Below are positions 1 to 8,240 of a stretch of DNA of 64,000 nt, piece by piece; position 1 is the stretch's first letter, and every line of letters starts with the position of its first letter. Position numbers and translations under genes: made by a program. Below the pieces are notes generated by a model. The model did no database searches. It was given only the letters and a program-made list of their open reading frames with translations, and had not been told where the DNA came from. Origin of the DNA: Salinibacterium sp. NK8237 (GTDB taxonomy: Bacteria; Actinomycetota; Actinomycetes; Actinomycetales; Microbacteriaceae). The stretch covers positions 1,364,001 through 1,428,000 of the forward strand of contig NZ_JADYWE010000001.1 in NCBI RefSeq assembly GCF_015864955.1, written 5' to 3'.

Positions 1-102
1 CGGGATCGGAAATCCGGCGTCGACCACCAGAATGAGATCAGTGTGCCCGAGCGTGGCCAGAGCACCGCTTAGTTCGGCGTTCAGAATGCCGTTGCGCTTC
101 AT
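1..102 (-). CDS. rbsD: D-ribose pyranase RbsD, N-terminal part (cut by window start)
   Basis: The 34 visible residues begin MKRNGILN and contain LGHTD and VVDAGFPIP, which match the start of RbsD, a cytoplasmic enzyme that interconverts pyranose and furanose forms of ribose so that ribokinase can use the sugar. The start is the ATG at 102-100; the rest lies outside the window. It is the last visible gene of the rbsK-C-B-A-D operon, 29 bases after rbsA. The family call rests on the N-terminal motif and on the operon context. Confidence 0.85.
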   Translation of the reverse strand, partial: MKRNGILNAELSGALATLGHTDLILVVDAGFPIP

Positions 103-131
103 GTGGTTCCTTTCGATGTGTGGTGATGCGG

Positions 132-1706
132 TTAAGCTGCTGTCGAAACAGCACCGGTGGCGAGGGTCATGATTGATTCCTCAGTTGCAGACGCCGTATC
201 GACAATCCCGACTAGACGCCCTTCGCTCAGGACCGCGATGCGATCTGTGATGGTGAGCAGTTCGGGCAGGTCGGAGGACGAACACAGAATTGCGACTCCC
301 TCGGCAGCGAGGGCGAAGAGTTGCTCGTAGATTTCAGACTTCGCTCCCACGTCCACACCACGCGTCGGCTCATCAAGTACCAAAACTCGTGGTTCGATCG
401 CGAGCCAACGGCCAAGCATTGCCTTTTGTTGGTTACCGCCCGAAAGGTTGGTAATCGGCTGGTCGATCGTTGCAGTCTTAACGCGGAGCGCTTGGGCTCG
501 TTCGTTGGCACCGCGATCAAACGCACGGCGTCGGATAAGGCCGAGTCGCGTGAACGCCCGCACGGTGAGAGCTCCAATGTTGTCCCCGACGCTCATCGTC
601 GAGAGCAAGCCCTGAGCACGTCGTTCCCCCGGCACGAATGCTAGCTTGGCTTCGATGCTCGCGATGGGAGTGCGGTTCACGTAGGGCACTCCGCCTAGTG
701 TGACGGTTCCACCGGTCCCTTTAGTTGCTCCGAAGATGTTTTGCAGCATTTCAACGCGTCCCGAATCAGGGAGCCCCGCGACTCCGAGAATTTCACCTGG
801 GTGTAGTTCAAAGCTGATGGATGAGTGGCGGGTTCCGCTGAGCTCGTTAATTGCAATCGTCGGGATAGCTCCCGATGCAGGAATGGGGCGTGCACCCGAT
901 TGAGCGCGCGTGGTGAGTTCGCTCAGCTCGCGACCCACCATCGCCGCAACAACCTGTTGTGGTGTGGTTTCGTCGGCACGCCACGAGGCAACGTGCTTTC
1001 CGTCTCTCAGCACCTCGATCTGATCCGCGAGCGCGAACACCTCGGGCATGCGGTGCGATACATAGACGAGTGTTGTCCCCGCAGCCTTCAGCCGTGCCAT
1101 CAACGCGAAAAGCCGATCGGACTCTGCCGGGGTCAACATAGCCGTTGGCTCATCCAAAATGAGCACGCGGCAACCCCTCGCGATCGAACGAGCCACGACA
1201 ACAAGTTGCTGGGTCGCCATGTCGAGCTCACGAACCGGCATCCGCGGATCAATCCGCAACCCGAGTTCATCGAGCAGAGCAATTGTCCGCTGCACCATTG
1301 CGCGCTGTGACGGGAACAGTCTGTTTCCTGGTTCAACGCCCGCGAGGATGTTCTCCGAAACCGTGCGGTCCAGTAGGAGCGAGAGCTCTTGAGGGACGAT
1401 TGCGACACTGTGTTCGGTAAGCATCGTGTTGGGACTGAATGAGGTGACCTCTCGGTCGAAGAAGGAAACGCTCCCTCCACTCGGCGGTTGCAGGCCCGCA
1501 AGAATCTTGAGCAGCGTTGACTTTCCGGCGCCGTTCTCTCCGAGGAGCGCGGTTACTTCGCCGACTGGTACATCGAAGCTCACGTCCTCGAGAGCACGCA
1601 CTGGGCCGAAGCTTCGGCTGAGTCCTCGGATGATTACTGCCGGGGGCGGTGTCATTTGCTTACTCATGGTGGGGCCTGAATCGTCGGGCAGAGGGAGCGT
1701 AGCCAT
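132..1706 (-). CDS. rbsA: Ribose ABC transporter ATPase RbsA (double ABC protein)
   Basis: A 524-residue protein with two tandem ABC domains, the normal size for RbsA. The first has Walker [10 protein letters not shown] (about 56-64) and Walker [11 protein letters not shown]. The second has a degenerate P-loop (AGLPDSGR) but an intact signature LSGGNQQK and LVLDEPTRG; this asymmetry is typical of RbsA/XylG/MglA proteins. It should energise ribose import with RbsC and RbsB. Its ATG overlaps the rbsB stop (TAATG) and has an AGAGGG box upstream, so coupled translation from 1706 is likely; an internal ATG at 1667 is an alternative start. Confidence 0.93.
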   Translation of the reverse strand: MATLPLPDDSGPTMSKQMTPPPAVIIRGLSRSFGPVRALEDVSFDVPVGEVTALLGENGAGKSTLLKILAGLQPPSGGSVSFFDREVTSFSPNTMLTEHSVAIVPQELSLLLDRTVSENILAGVEPGNRLFPSQRAMVQRTIALLDELGLRIDPRMPVRELDMATQQLVVVARSIARGCRVLILDEPTAMLTPAESDRLFALMARLKAAGTTLVYVSHRMPEVFALADQIEVLRDGKHVASWRADETTPQQVVAAMVGRELSELTTRAQSGARPIPASGAIPTIAINELSGTRHSSISFELHPGEILGVAGLPDSGRVEMLQNIFGATKGTGGTVTLGGVPYVNRTPIASIEAKLAFVPGERRAQGLLSTMSVGDNIGALTVRAFTRLGLIRRRAFDRGANERAQALRVKTATIDQPITNLSGGNQQKAMLGRWLAIEPRVLVLDEPTRGVDVGAKSEIYEQLFALAAEGVAILCSSSDLPELLTITDRIAVLSEGRLVGIVDTASATEESIMTLATGAVSTAA

Positions 1707-2734
1707 TAGCCCTCTACCGTCGCTTCGCTCAGGTTGTCCTGCGTGATGAACTCGGCGCCCGTGTCTACACCGGTGATCGCGGTGCCTTCGGTGAGGAAGT
1801 CATACAGGATCTTTACTGCCTGGTAGCCCTGCTCGGAGGGGTTCTGGCTAATTGTGAAAGTAATGACACCGTTCTCTACGAACTCGGCGGTCGACGGCAG
1901 CAGGTCAAAGCCGACGGTCGTGATCTTCCCTGTGTTTCCGGACTGCTCTACCCACTGCGCGGCTGCCGTTGTTGAGCAGCAATCGAGGCCAGCGATGGCT
2001 ACGACATCCGAGAGTCCAGCCATGGTCGACTCAACTGTGTTGTACGCAGCGTTGGGTTCGTTGCCAACGTTTACGGGGCCGACGAGCTCGAGGTCGCTAC
2101 CTTCGAAGCCAGCCTCAAATCCACCGAATCGTTCGTTCGACCAGCCTGCACCGGTGTCGAGCGAGAAAACTACGACCTTGCCGGTCGTGGTGTCACCGAG
2201 TTGGGTGATGAGTTCTTCAGCCTGAGACTGTCCAGATCCTCGGAGGTCCTGGCCCACGAAGCCCATTTGTTGGGAGTCGGGGTTGTCCGTGTTGAAGGAA
2301 ATGATCGGGATTCCTGCAGCAAAAGCCTGCGCGATCACAGGCTTGAGTGCATCACTCGACGCCGAGGAGACAGCAAGACCGTCAATAGCCTCTTGCTGAA
2401 TGAGCGTCTGAAGTTCAGAGACCTGTTTTGCTGCATCGCCTCCGGTGGGTCCGACAAGCTGCACATCAACGCCGAGGTCGCTACCTGCACGCTCCATACC
2501 TTCGCTGATCGGAGTTGCAAATGCCAACGACGGGTCGTGGTAGCTGAGCTTGATACGCAGCTCGTCACCATTGTCGATTCGTTCTTGAATGTAACCGGCA
2601 AGTTCGAAACTGCCGTCTGCGCTCGCGCCATCGTTGGCTGCGGTGATTGCTCCGCAGCCGCTGAGTGCGAGTGCAGCAGTGGCAACGACGGCGCCTGCTG
2701 TGAGTAGGCGGTGAGCCTTAGTGCGAATGGACAT
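1706..2734 (-). CDS. rbsB: Ribose ABC transporter substrate-binding lipoprotein RbsB
   Basis: A periplasmic-binding-protein family 1 (type I fold) lipoprotein of 342 residues. The signal peptide ends in the lipobox LALSGC, followed by a mature domain with DGLAVSSAS and IPIISFNTDNPDS segments typical of RbsB. It is anchored outside the membrane and hands sugar to RbsC. I start it at the ATG at 2734, three bases inside a possible TTG, because an AAAGGAG box sits just upstream. An 87-base gap with a hairpin separates it from rbsC, as often seen where the binding protein must be made in excess. Ribose specificity is inferred from rbsK and rbsD. Confidence 0.9.
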   Translation of the reverse strand: MSIRTKAHRLLTAGAVVATAALALSGCGAITAANDGASADGSFELAGYIQERIDNGDELRIKLSYHDPSLAFATPISEGMERAGSDLGVDVQLVGPTGGDAAKQVSELQTLIQQEAIDGLAVSSASSDALKPVIAQAFAAGIPIISFNTDNPDSQQMGFVGQDLRGSGQSQAEELITQLGDTTTGKVVVFSLDTGAGWSNERFGGFEAGFEGSDLELVGPVNVGNEPNAAYNTVESTMAGLSDVVAIAGLDCCSTTAAAQWVEQSGNTGKITTVGFDLLPSTAEFVENGVITFTISQNPSEQGYQAVKILYDFLTEGTAITGVDTGAEFITQDNLSEATVEG

Positions 2735-2777
2735 CAATACTCCTTTGGTTGTGTCCTGATGGATTTCTTGCTGTTGC

Positions 2778-2805
2778 GCCGAGCGCAGGTGGTAAGCCGC
2801 TCAGC
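2778..2805 (-). other. Intercistronic hairpin between rbsC and rbsB
   Basis: Arms 2778-2785 (GCCGAGCG) and 2798-2805 (CGCTCAGC) pair at seven of eight positions around a 12-base loop. It lies between the permease stop and the binding-protein ribosome binding site. There is no T tract, so it is more likely an RNA processing or stabilising element than a terminator. Confidence 0.4.
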
Positions 2806-2824
2806 TAGGGGAAGACGCGATATT

Positions 2825-3826
2825 TCACGCCTTGGTTTTACGTTTGCGCTGCCAGGTATCGGCAGCGACTGCTGCGACGATCACGAGACCGGTGACGACG
2901 GTCTGCCAGAACGACGAGATGCCATTGATATTGAGGATGTTCTGCAGCAGTCCGATGAAACTGACACCGATGATGGTGCCCCACATCGTTCCGGAACCAC
3001 CGAAGAGTGCAGCACCACCGATAATCACGGCCGAAATCACCGTGAGTTCGAGCCCGGTTCCCGTAACCCCCTGGACATAGGAGAGGAACGAGAGGCCGAG
3101 CACTCCAGCAATCGCGGCAGTGAGACCCGAGAGCACGAAGGCAGTGAGCTTGACTGATTTCACATTGATACCGACGAGGCGAGCAGCTTCTTGGTTGCCC
3201 CCGACCGCGTACGTGTTGAAACCGAGGCGTGACCGCGACAGCAGAATGACTCCCACAGCAGCGATAGCAGCGAAGATCAACAGCTGCATGGGAACCACTC
3301 CGAAGAGTCGTCCCTGACCCAGCAGCGAAAACTCGGTAACGCCGGGCAGTTTCGCGCTCAATGAAATGGGGGCGCCATCCGAAATCAACAGCGTCACTCC
3401 TCGGAACACGCTCAGGCTTCCGAGCGTCACGATAAATGACGGCACACCAAGCAACACGACGGCGAGACCGTTGAGCAGACCAGCGAACGCTCCAACGGCA
3501 AGGCCGATCAAGGACGCCACCGGCCAGCTCATTCCCGCCACAATCGCCATACCCGTTGAGACAGCGGCTAGCGCGTAAATTGAACCCACCGAAAGGTCAA
3601 TCTCGCCGTTCACGATGACGAACGTTGCGCCAATCGCCATGATTCCGATTTGGGAAATCTGCTGCCCGACAGACAGCAGGTTTCCGGACTGCGCAAAGTT
3701 CGGGGAGAGCACTGTGCCGAGGATGAAGAGCAGCACGAGCGCGGCGAAGACTCCGGATTCTCTCGCGTGGAGGAGCTTTCGAAAGTCGAAGCGTGCTCGT
3801 GGCGCGCTCAGTGTCGATGTGGTCAT
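2825..3826 (-). CDS. rbsC: Ribose ABC transporter permease RbsC
   Basis: A 333-residue integral membrane protein with about eight to ten hydrophobic segments and the family motifs NGEIDLSVGS and AVGGNQEAARLVGI (the EAA-like loop that meets the ATPase). Length and motifs fit the RbsC/XylH/AraH permeases (BPD_transp_2). Its ATG overlaps the ribokinase stop codon by an ATGA junction, so it is co-translated with rbsK. The N-terminus RARFDFRKLLHARESG is a cytoplasmic leader before the first helix. Confidence 0.93.
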   Translation of the reverse strand: MTTSTLSAPRARFDFRKLLHARESGVFAALVLLFILGTVLSPNFAQSGNLLSVGQQISQIGIMAIGATFVIVNGEIDLSVGSIYALAAVSTGMAIVAGMSWPVASLIGLAVGAFAGLLNGLAVVLLGVPSFIVTLGSLSVFRGVTLLISDGAPISLSAKLPGVTEFSLLGQGRLFGVVPMQLLIFAAIAAVGVILLSRSRLGFNTYAVGGNQEAARLVGINVKSVKLTAFVLSGLTAAIAGVLGLSFLSYVQGVTGTGLELTVISAVIIGGAALFGGSGTMWGTIIGVSFIGLLQNILNINGISSFWQTVVTGLVIVAAVAADTWQRKRKTKA

Positions 3827-4740
3827 CGGGTCGATCCAATCGTTGAATCCAGCTGGCTACGTGTGGGAAGTGAGGGAATGACACCCGCGATGGTGACTGC
3901 GTGGGCGCCTGCGTCCGCAGCAAAAGCAGCAGCTTCGGAAAGCACACGGCCTTCAGCAAGAGCTACAGCGAGCGCCGCGGTGAATGAGTCGCCCGCACCG
4001 GTGGTGTCGACGACGTTTTCCACAGTGCGTGCCGCAATCTCGATGGTCCCGTCGGCATCGGAGGCAAGCGCCCCAGCACCACCGCGGGTGAGAATCGCGA
4101 CGCCCCCCGTTCGCTGGCGCAGCGCGTTCACGAGTTCTTCGTCCGTGAGCCCGTGATCGGGAGCGAGACCCAACAGCACGGGAGCTTCGGTCTGATTCGG
4201 AGTGATGATGTCAATGAGCGGCCAGAACGCATCCGGGAGCTTTTGGGCTGGTGCCGGGTTGAGAAGCGTGCGGGTCCCTGTTTCGCGCCCGATGCGCAAA
4301 GCCGCTTCCACAGCCGACAACGGGATCTCCATCGAGATCACCACAATGTCGGAATCAGCGATCGCTGTTCGGAAGGGTTCGACCGAACTCTCATCGAGTT
4401 CGTCGAGTGCGCCGGGAGCGATGGAGATGCAGTTTTCGCCAGAGGGATCAACGAGGATGAAGCCAACCATCGTTGCCCCCGATGCGGTGATCACGTGATC
4501 TGCGTTCACCCCTTCTGCACGCCAGAGCGAACGAGCCGAAGCACCGAACGCGTCGTCGCCGATGGCGGTGAGGAATGCTACCTCTGCGCCAAGTCTCGCT
4601 GCGCCGATGGCCTGGTTCGACCCTTTTCCGCCGGGGCCTTCGTCGAATGTTCCGCCGGAGACGGTCTCGCCGGGGGCGGGAACTCTCGGGACACGCATCG
4701 TCAGACCGACGCCGTAGCTACCGACAACTGAAATCTTCAT
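3823..4740 (-). CDS. rbsK: Ribokinase
   Basis: A 305-residue PfkB-family sugar kinase that makes ribose 5-phosphate from ribose and ATP. The N-terminal signature GGKGSNQA and the C-terminal DTTGAGDSFTAAL with the catalytic Asp are present, as is NPAPA. I start at the ATG at 4740 (MKISVVGSYG), where the PfkB fold begins, rather than at a longer in-frame start at 4773. It is the promoter-proximal gene of the operon, so kinase, permease, binding protein, ATPase and pyranase are made from one message. Confidence 0.93.
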   Translation of the reverse strand: MKISVVGSYGVGLTMRVPRVPAPGETVSGGTFDEGPGGKGSNQAIGAARLGAEVAFLTAIGDDAFGASARSLWRAEGVNADHVITASGATMVGFILVDPSGENCISIAPGALDELDESSVEPFRTAIADSDIVVISMEIPLSAVEAALRIGRETGTRTLLNPAPAQKLPDAFWPLIDIITPNQTEAPVLLGLAPDHGLTDEELVNALRQRTGGVAILTRGGAGALASDADGTIEIAARTVENVVDTTGAGDSFTAALAVALAEGRVLSEAAAFAADAGAHAVTIAGVIPSLPTRSQLDSTIGSTR

Positions 4741-4757
4741 TGATTTAGACCGTACTT

Positions 4758-4781
4758 CTATGTACCTAGACAACTATGAAC
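4758..4781 (-). promoter_or_regulatory. Possible operator upstream of rbsK (direct repeat CTATGWAC)
   Basis: CTATGTAC at 4758-4765 and CTATGAAC at 4774-4781 are direct repeats 16 bases apart, 18-41 bases before the rbsK start. No LacI-type palindrome was found here. Function as a regulator site is a guess from position. Confidence 0.25.
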
Positions 4782-4927
4782 ATGACGAGCATAGGGTCGC
4801 GCTACTGCGGAAGTCAATCCAGCGATCACAATCGATAGGAAGAGATAGTTTCCTCAGTATTCGCAGGCACACCAAGGAAGCCCGGAACCGGGCTGGCCCG
4901 ACACTCAGACCATCGATCCGCGCACGA

Positions 4928-4960
4928 AAAAGCCCCACATCACAAGGATGCGGGGCTTTT
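4928..4960 (-). terminator. Terminator of tRNA-Ser
   Basis: AAAAGCCCC pairs with GGGGCTTTT, extended by CAT/ATG across one mismatch, with a 7-base loop. It lies just past the CCA end of tRNA-Ser and ends in a T run on the minus strand; the symmetric A/T flanks would also work on the plus strand. Confidence 0.8.
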
Positions 4961-4962
4961 GC

Positions 4963-5052
4963 TGGCGGTACCGGTGGGATTTGAACCCACGGTGCGCTTT
5001 CACGCACACAACTTTTCGAGAGTTGCACCTTCGGCCGCTCGGACACGGTACC
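4963..5052 (-). tRNA. tRNA-Ser (anticodon CGA)
   Basis: Read on the minus strand the gene begins GGTACCGTGTCCGAG and ends CGGTACC, then G73 and an encoded CCA. The acceptor stem is a perfect 7-bp match. The anticodon stem CAACT/AGTTG encloses CTCGAAA, giving anticodon CGA. The 90-base length with a long variable arm and the G discriminator are diagnostic of tRNA-Ser. Confidence 0.96.
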
Positions 5053-5088
5053 GGGAGAGAGTTTAGTACAGATATCGACGGCGTGCGT

Positions 5089-5643
5089 TCACGGGTTCCG
5101 GCGCATCCAATCGAGGCAGTGCACGAGCAGGGCGCTCGCCACGCAGAATGCGCCAGCGATGATGCACAGCGGTGACGCAGTTTGGGCGAGGTTGAACAAC
5201 TGCCAGCTGTTTTCGTCGATCGTTCCGCGACCATAAAGTCCCTTGAACGACCACCACAGCCCTCCGACTCCGCTTGCCATGAGGACACCACCAACCGACC
5301 ACAGAACGTAGATCCAGGGATTGCGAGCGAGACTTGTTGGCGTGCTCGTGACTTCCGGGCCCTCGACGACAGCCGCGCCATCCAGATACTGCGTCTGGGG
5401 CGTCGTGGGATCGGAGACGGGCATGGGTGCGACTGCGGATGGGGGTGCAGAGAGTGACGGGCCGCGTTCATCACGCGCGACCTGCGGCGGTGCCGGGGCT
5501 ACGGAGGTAGCGACGGGCTGGCGGTAACTATCAACTGTCCGTGCGGTGCGAGTGCTCTCTTCTCTCGGGCCACCCTCACCTGCCGCATAACCCCGTTGAA
5601 AAACGGGGTCGAATCGGGGGTCAATGCTTTTGTCTGTCGCCAC
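5089..5643 (-). CDS. Hypothetical two-helix membrane protein
   Basis: A 184-residue protein. Residues 1-110 are polar and Pro/Ala/Thr-rich (likely disordered, cytoplasmic). Two hydrophobic segments follow, around YVLWSVGGVLMASGVGG and SPLCIIAGAFCVASALLVH, so the C-terminal RRNP is probably cytoplasmic too. The GTG start at 5643 has AAGGGAG upstream. I do not recognise the family; the layout is typical of small actinobacterial membrane proteins. It is divergent from the persulfide operon across the tandem repeats. Confidence 0.7.
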   Translation of the reverse strand: MATDKSIDPRFDPVFQRGYAAGEGGPREESTRTARTVDSYRQPVATSVAPAPPQVARDERGPSLSAPPSAVAPMPVSDPTTPQTQYLDGAAVVEGPEVTSTPTSLARNPWIYVLWSVGGVLMASGVGGLWWSFKGLYGRGTIDENSWQLFNLAQTASPLCIIAGAFCVASALLVHCLDWMRRNP

Positions 5644-5720
5644 GGTGCTCCCTTGTTCGCCCTCTCATCGTAGGCAGAAAGCATCCAAAAGTCGCGCTTT
5701 CCTCATCAATCAATTATCCG

Positions 5721-5822
5721 GAGCGCTGTTCCGCTCGCGGCGCTGTTCCGCTCGCGGCGCTGTTCCGCTCGCGGCGCTGTTCCGCTACCGGCACTGATCC
5801 GCTCGAGGCACTGTTCCGCTCG
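5721..5822. repeat. Six tandem copies of a 17-bp unit
   Basis: Units of consensus CGGCGCTGTTCCGCTCG start at 5721, 5738, 5755, 5772, 5789 and 5806. Units 2 and 3 are identical; unit 1 differs only in its first two bases, and units 4-6 carry one to three substitutions. The array fills most of the gap between the divergent genes at 5643 and 5870 and ends 22 bases before the CsoR/CstR-type operator. No open frame of note crosses it. Confidence 0.95.
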
Positions 5823-5844
5823 GGGAGAACACCCACCTGAGCCC

Positions 5845-5860
5845 ATACCCCCCTAGGTAT
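5845..5860 (+). promoter_or_regulatory. CsoR/CstR-type operator of the persulfide operon
   Basis: ATACCCCCCTAGGTAT is an A/T-flanked, C/G-rich pseudo-palindrome of the kind bound by CsoR/CstR (DUF156) repressors, whose operators follow ATACCC...GGGTAT. It overlaps the proposed -10 TATGCT (5858-5863), so a bound repressor would block the promoter. The cognate repressor is probably the CstR-like gene at 7880. Confidence 0.8.
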
Positions 5861-5863
5861 GCT
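5858..5863 (+). promoter_or_regulatory. -10 box TATGCT, leaderless promoter of the persulfide operon
   Basis: TATGCT is followed by six bases and then the ATG at 5870, so transcription should start at or next to the A of the start codon. No ribosome binding site precedes this gene. The -35 is weak. Confidence 0.6.
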
Positions 5864-5869
5864 GGGTTG

Positions 5870-7525
5870 ATGAGCTCTTCCCCCACGCACCGCACACGCC
5901 GCATCCTCGTTATCGGTGGAGTCGCCGCCGGAATGTCCTTCGCCACGCGCATGCGTCGTCGCGATGAGCACGCCGAGATCGTCATCTTTGAACGCAGCGG
6001 TCACGTGTCGTTCGCCAACTGCGGGCTTGCGTACTATCTCGGCGGTGTCATCACCGACCGCGACGAGCTGCTGCTGCAGACTCCCGCAGGCCTCGGCAGC
6101 CGCTTCGGCCTCGACGTGCGCGTCAACCACAACGTCACCGCCATCGACCCGACCCAACGCAGCATCACCGTGCACAACCACGTCGACGACACCATCAGCA
6201 CCGAAAGCTACGACGAGCTCGTGATCGCGACCGGCGCGAGCGCAGTCATTCCTGCCATCCCTGGCAGTGAGCGGATGCTCGTGCTGCGCAATATCGAAGA
6301 CGTCGACCTGCTCCAGTCCTCCCTCGACGCCCTCGACCCGGCGACCGCGAACGTTGTCGTTTTGGGTGCCGGCTACATCGGCATCGAGATGGCCGAAAAT
6401 CTTGCCAAGCGCGGCCTCAAGGTCACTCTCGCGCAACGCCCCGCGCATGTGCTCGGAACCTTCGACGCCGAAATGGTCACCCCGATCGAAGCCCACCTTC
6501 GCGAGAACGGCGTTGCCCTCCACCTCGCGACGGAAGCGATCGCGATGGATGACACCTCCGTCCAGCTCAGCGACGGCTCCAGCGTTGCCGCAGACCTCGT
6601 CGTCGCGGCTGTTGGTGTGCGACCCGACAACGGGCTCGCCGTGCACGCTGGCCTCGCTACCGGGCCAACGGGCGGCATCCGGGTCAGTGCTGGGTATCAG
6701 ACCAGCGCACCCCACATCTATGCGATCGGCGACGTCGCCGAGAAGGTCGGGGCGATCAGCGGCGAGCACGAACTCGTTGCGCTTGCGGGGCCAGCCAACC
6801 GTGACGGCCGCTACCTTGCCGACACGCTCGCCGGGGATCACGTGCACTCGAAGCCCGCACTCGGCACCGCCATTGTCGGCGTTTTCGATCTCACCGCCGC
6901 CAGCCTCGGTTCGACCGAGCGCGCGCTGCGTGCTGCCGGTCGCGACATTCGCGTGATCCACACCCACCCGGTGTCTCACGCTGGCTATTACCCCGGCGCC
7001 CAGTCGCTGTCACTCAAGCTCATCGTCGACGCCGCCACCGATCTCATCCTCGGCGCCCAAGCCGTCGGGCGCGAAGGTGTCGACAAGCGAATGGATGTGA
7101 TTGCGACCGCCACGAGCGTCGGCCTCACTGCAAGTGCTCTCGCCGACCTCGAGCTCTCCTATGCGCCGCAGTATGGCTCAGCCAAAGACCCCATCAACCA
7201 CCTCGGCTACGTCGCCAAAAACCTGCGAGACAACCTCAGCGCCTCGATTCAGTGGCACGAGATCGATGCCGAACTGGAGGCGGGCACGCTGCTGGTGGAT
7301 GTTCGCACCCCCGCCGAATTCGAAAGCGGCGCCATCCCGCACGCCGTCAACATTCCGCTCGACGATTTGCGCAGCCGCTTCGGCGAGCTCGACGACCGCC
7401 GCGTGATCGTGCACTGCCAGGTCGGACAGCGCGGCCACACCGCCGTGCGCATCCTCACCCAGCACGGAATCGACGCCGTCAATCTCGATGGCGGCTACCG
7501 CACATGGCTCGCGGCCAACGCCTAA
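5870..7525 (+). CDS. CoA-disulfide / NAD(P)H persulfide reductase with C-terminal rhodanese domain
   Basis: A 551-residue flavoprotein of the CoADR-rhodanese class. An FAD-binding motif VIGGVAAGMSFATR (14-27) is followed by SFANCGLAYY with the single active Cys (about C51), an NAD-binding segment VVLGAGYIGIEMAE (about 165), the FAD motif IYAIGDVAE and a dimerisation domain. The last 100 residues are a rhodanese domain with DVRTPAEF and the active loop CQVGQR (about C516). Such enzymes reduce CoA persulfide or polysulfide and release sulfide. ATG 5870 is preferred over TTG 5867 because of the leaderless promoter. It heads an operon with a free rhodanese and a CstR-like repressor. Confidence 0.9.
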   Translation: MSSSPTHRTRRILVIGGVAAGMSFATRMRRRDEHAEIVIFERSGHVSFANCGLAYYLGGVITDRDELLLQTPAGLGSRFGLDVRVNHNVTAIDPTQRSITVHNHVDDTISTESYDELVIATGASAVIPAIPGSERMLVLRNIEDVDLLQSSLDALDPATANVVVLGAGYIGIEMAENLAKRGLKVTLAQRPAHVLGTFDAEMVTPIEAHLRENGVALHLATEAIAMDDTSVQLSDGSSVAADLVVAAVGVRPDNGLAVHAGLATGPTGGIRVSAGYQTSAPHIYAIGDVAEKVGAISGEHELVALAGPANRDGRYLADTLAGDHVHSKPALGTAIVGVFDLTAASLGSTERALRAAGRDIRVIHTHPVSHAGYYPGAQSLSLKLIVDAATDLILGAQAVGREGVDKRMDVIATATSVGLTASALADLELSYAPQYGSAKDPINHLGYVAKNLRDNLSASIQWHEIDAELEAGTLLVDVRTPAEFESGAIPHAVNIPLDDLRSRFGELDDRRVIVHCQVGQRGHTAVRILTQHGIDAVNLDGGYRTWLAANA

Positions 7526-7574
7526 TCAACCACTCGCTCATATTCAGCTGACCACTTCACCCCAAGGAATCCCC

Positions 7575-7877
7575 ATGAACACCGTTACACCTCAGACCCT
7601 CTCCGAACTCACCAACCCCGTCGTCGTTGACGTGCGCGAACCCGGCGAATACGTTTCGGGGCATGCGCCTGCGGCCGCGAGTATTCCGCTCGGGGAACTC
7701 GTTGCTCGTGTCGAAGAACTCGACCGTGACGAGACCGTCTACGTCATCTGCGAGAGCGGTGGACGCAGCGCTCAGGCCGTCGAATGGCTCAACACTCAAG
7801 GCTTCGACGCTGTCAACGTCGAGGGCGGAACTTCCGCCTGGCGTACTGCCGGCCTGCCCGTCACGAAAGGCAACTAG
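7575..7877 (+). CDS. Single-domain rhodanese (sulfurtransferase)
   Basis: A 100-residue cytoplasmic rhodanese. It has VVDVREPGEY near the N-terminus and the active-site loop CESGGR (59-64), where the Cys carries the persulfide, then WLNTQGF and VEGGTSAW, the usual C-terminal motif. AAGGAA at 7564-7569 precedes the ATG at 7575, so the longer in-frame start at 7488 is rejected. It lies 49 bases after the reductase and two bases before the repressor, which points to sulfane-sulfur handling as the shared task. Confidence 0.92.
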   Translation: MNTVTPQTLSELTNPVVVDVREPGEYVSGHAPAAASIPLGELVARVEELDRDETVYVICESGGRSAQAVEWLNTQGFDAVNVEGGTSAWRTAGLPVTKGN

Positions 7878-7879
7878 TC

Positions 7880-8209
7880 ATGACCGCCTCTGAAGTTGCT
7901 ACCTCTGAAGTCGCCACCTCCGCGGATGCCGCTACCGGGCACGACCCCGAAGCCATGCGCAAGGTCATGAACCGCCTCAAGCGCGCCGAAGGTCAGCTGC
8001 ACGCCCTCATCCAGTCGATGGGAGCCGACTCGAACTGCAAAGACGTTGTCACGCAACTCGCTGCCGTCAGCAAGGCACTCGATCGCGCCGGTTTCATGAT
8101 CATCGCGAACGCCCTGCAATCATGCTCGACGGATGATGCGGATGGCGAGGGCAACCACGATGGAATGTCCCATGCTGACATCGAGAAGCTCTTCCTCACT
8201 CTCGCCTAA
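7880..8209 (+). CDS. CstR-like persulfide-sensing repressor (CsoR/DUF156 family)
   Basis: A 109-residue all-helical DUF156 protein with MNRLKRAEGQLHALI, the family's first helix. It has Cys53 (NCKDVVTQL) and Cys82 (ALQSC), 29 residues apart, as in staphylococcal CstR (C31/C60). The His that copper-sensing CsoR carries four residues before the second Cys is Ala78 here, so copper sensing is unlikely. I infer that persulfides crosslink the two Cys and release the operator at 5845. AAAGG precedes the ATG at 7880; the N-terminal 20 residues contain a doubled EVATS. Confidence 0.88.
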   Translation: MTASEVATSEVATSADAATGHDPEAMRKVMNRLKRAEGQLHALIQSMGADSNCKDVVTQLAAVSKALDRAGFMIIANALQSCSTDDADGEGNHDGMSHADIEKLFLTLA

Positions 8210-8228
8210 CAGTGTCGGTCGTGCCGCC

Positions 8229-8234
8229 TAGGGT
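8229..8234 (+). promoter_or_regulatory. -10 box TAGGGT, leaderless promoter of radA
   Basis: TAGGGT is six bases before the radA ATG at 8241, and no ribosome binding site is visible. radA can thus be transcribed apart from the persulfide operon 31 bases upstream. Confidence 0.5.
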
Positions 8235-8240
8235 TGAAGC

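Noticed and set aside
5721..5822. CRISPR array
   Set aside because: The units are contiguous 17-mers with no spacers and no cas genes nearby.
5714..6979. Long minus-strand open frame (421 codons) over the tandem repeats and the reductase
   Set aside because: It is antisense to a convincing flavoprotein; the product is repetitive and low-complexity with no family motif.
7880..8209. Copper-sensing CsoR
   Set aside because: The His ligand expected four residues before the second Cys is Ala, and the operon has rhodaneses but no copper pump.
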